From: Anoxybacillus tepidamans PS2
GTDB taxonomy: Bacteria > Bacillota > Bacilli > Bacillales > Anoxybacillaceae
DNA: 64,000 bases
Direction: 5' to 3'
Assembly: GCF_000620165.1 (NCBI RefSeq)
Contig: NZ_JHVN01000014.1
Coordinates: 1 to 64,000, forward strand
The notes under the pieces: model-generated
Told to the model about the DNA's origin: nothing
The model's database searches: none
Seen by the model: only the letters and a program-made list of their open reading frames with translations
Position numbers and translations under genes: made by a program
Shown: positions 62,678-64,000 of the stretch, one piece after another
Numbering within the stretch: position 1 is the first letter of the stretch
How the letters are laid out: every line of letters begins with the position of its first letter

Positions 62678-63709
62678 TTATTCACCACCTTGCGATACTT
62701 TCGCGGATTCAAATGTAGCCATATTTAACATATTAGTAGCGAATTGTAACAGAGGGAACGCAACGGACGCACCACTTCCTTCGCCGAGGCGCATATGTAA
62801 ATCAAGCAACGGCTCCTTCCTAAGCAGTTGCAGCGCCACCCGATGCCCTGGTTCTTGTGAGCGATGACCAGCGATCATATAATGTACGACGTTCGGATGA
62901 AACAATCTAGCAACTAAAGCAGCGGTTGTACAAATAAATCCGTCAAGCAAAATCGGAATACGATTTTCTGCTGCTGCTAACATCGCACCTGCCATCGCCG
63001 CAATTTCTAGACCGCCGATTTTCGCTAAAAGGTCAAGCGGGTCTGATGCATCGGGACGGTGAAGTTCAAGCGCTCGCTCAATGACTTCTCTTTTATGCGC
63101 GAGCACCGTTTCGGAAATTCCCGTTCCTTTGCCGACAAGCCGCTCGACAGTTTCTCCGCTTATTGCCGCTAAAATGGCGCTTGCTGCCGTTGTATTGGCA
63201 ATTCCCATTTCACCAACAATCAAACAGCGAATACCTTCTTGTATCATTCTATGTGCTTGTTCATAACCGACAAGCACCGCCTGCTTTGCTTCGTCTCTTG
63301 TCATTGCTTCTTTTGCGCAAAAATTATCCGTCCCGTATTTGATTTTTTGCGAAATAAACCCTTCCGTGGGAATATCGCTTGCCACCCCAACATCGACAAC
63401 GGCAAACTTAGCACCAATTTGACGGCTGAAGACATTAACCGCTGCACCGCCGCTTACGAAGTTCAAAACCATTTGCGCCGTCACTTCTTGCGGAAAAGCG
63501 GAAACTCCTTCTTCGGCCACGCCATGGTCGGCGGCAAATACAAGCACGCCGGGCGGGGTGACTCTTGGGGCATGAGAACCTGTCATTTTTGCCAATTCAA
63601 TCACGATTTGTTCTAGACGTCCAAGGCTTCCAGGCGGCTTTGTCAGCTGATTCACATGATGTTCTACTTCGCGGCCGACTTGTTCATTCAATGCTGGAAT
63701 ATGAAACAT
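62678..63709 (-). CDS. cobT: Nicotinate-nucleotide--dimethylbenzimidazole phosphoribosyltransferase
   Basis: 343 aa. TKPPGSLGRLEQIVIELAKM at the N-terminus, GVLVFAADHGVAEEGVSAFP, GEMGIANTTAASAI and LGEGSGASVAFPLL at the C-terminus (catalytic Glu in GEGSGA). Makes alpha-ribazole phosphate for the lower ligand of B12. ATG has GGAGGG upstream, overlapping the cobQ end. Confidence 0.95.
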   Translation of the reverse strand: MFHIPALNEQVGREVEHHVNQLTKPPGSLGRLEQIVIELAKMTGSHAPRVTPPGVLVFAADHGVAEEGVSAFPQEVTAQMVLNFVSGGAAVNVFSRQIGAKFAVVDVGVASDIPTEGFISQKIKYGTDNFCAKEAMTRDEAKQAVLVGYEQAHRMIQEGIRCLIVGEMGIANTTAASAILAAISGETVERLVGKGTGISETVLAHKREVIERALELHRPDASDPLDLLAKIGGLEIAAMAGAMLAAAENRIPILLDGFICTTAALVARLFHPNVVHYMIAGHRSQEPGHRVALQLLRKEPLLDLHMRLGEGSGASVAFPLLQFATNMLNMATFESAKVSQGGE

Positions 63710-63710
63710 G

Positions 63711-64000
63711 TTATACCCTCCCTTGAAACTCCCTCATTTTTTGTTCAATCACATCCAGTTGCACATAGCTCTTCACACAATCCGCTAACCGATCAAACGC
63801 TCGCTCGCGCATCATTCGATATGAAGGACGATCATATACAGGTACAAGCCCTTTTTTTCGGCGAATTTCATTTAATAAATGACTGCGAAAGGAATCGTTA
63901 TGGAAAATATCATGAAAATACGTCCCGAATATTCGCTCATCTTCTGTTTTGCACCCGTCTACATGGCCGCCCATATCAATAAGCGGAATATAACCTTCGC
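63711..64000 (-). CDS. cobQ: Cobyric acid synthase, C-terminal part, cut by window edge
   Basis: 96 residues from the right edge to the stop at 63711. IFGTYFHDIFHNDSFRSHLL and NEIRRKKGL are the end of the glutamine-amidotransferase domain of CobQ (G-T-Y-x-H-G/D-x-F). Amidates adenosylcobyrinic acid a,c-diamide. The catalytic Cys lies outside the window. Next to cobT in an adenosylcobalamin operon that continues rightward. Confidence 0.85.
   Translation of the reverse strand, partial: EGYIPLIDMGGHVDGCKTEDERIFGTYFHDIFHNDSFRSHLLNEIRRKKGLVPVYDRPSYRMMRERAFDRLADCVKSYVQLDVIEQKMREFQGRV

Noticed and set aside
1-64000. CRISPR array, rRNA operon, true tRNA, prophage
   Set aside because: No regularly spaced repeats, no rRNA stretches, no full cloverleaf and no phage structural genes were seen. 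The T-arm at 8596-8612 lacks a complete tRNA around it.

Overview
The window comes from a moderately thermophilic, endospore-forming Bacillaceae. Strong AGGAGG-type ribosome binding sites, GTG/TTG starts, sporulation small proteins, SigI-RsgI, bacilliredoxin, DUF3889/DUF4306/DUF2535 proteins and B. subtilis-like gene order (ypmS-ypmR-ypmQ-degV-ypmP-ilvA, dfrA-thyA, ypgR-ypgQ-bsaA) point to the Geobacillus/Parageobacillus/Anoxybacillus group. I cannot name the species from the sequence alone.

Layout. 1-2.2 kb: the 5' part of an IS200/IS605-type tnpB with its left-end hairpin, inserted at a decayed GNAT acetyltransferase gene, then two low-complexity spore-surface-like genes. 2.4-5.4 kb: copper operon csoR-copA-copZ with a CsoR operator. 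5.5-14.9 kb: membrane proteins, an EamA transporter, acetyltransferase, methyltransferase, TPR protein and M48 protease; at 8.5 kb a roughly 200-nt structured RNA with tRNA T-arm-like hairpins precedes an SPFH protein gene. 15-18.7 kb: sigI-rsgI with a probable SigI-type autoregulatory promoter, and a secreted charged protein. 21.4-26 kb: a five-gene ECF sigma/ABC transporter operon. 26-31.2 kb: a region rich in small genes and decay (26-bp tandem duplication, two homopolymer frameshifts, one in-frame stop). 31-35.5 kb: molybdopterin oxidoreductase, FMN riboswitch-ribU, pepT, a BsrE/TxpA-like type I toxin-antitoxin module and a flavoprotein. 35.6-40.2 kb: DUF2339 and DUF2238 membrane proteins, plsY and an rRNA methyltransferase. 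40.3-47.6 kb: ypmS, ypmR, ypmQ (Sco), degV, ypmP, ilvA, a DUF2512 protein, dfrA, thyA and an anthrax-lethal-factor-like secreted zinc protease. 47.7-58.2 kb: aminotransferase, yuzL-like, ypiP, brxA, two DUF4183 genes, ypgR, ypgQ, bsaA, fhs and metA. 58.4-61.3 kb: very small genes including yjcZ-like and DUF3892. 61.4-64 kb: cobO, cobA, cobT and the 3' end of cobQ, part of an adenosylcobalamin operon.

How genes work together. CsoR derepression drives copper efflux (CopA) and chaperoning (CopZ). SigI is held by membrane RsgI. dfrA and thyA couple dTMP synthesis to folate reduction, and fhs feeds the same one-carbon pool. FMN represses riboflavin uptake through its riboswitch. The cob genes act in the middle and end of B12 synthesis. 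Several genes carry single-base homopolymer indels, so either decay or assembly error must be considered.
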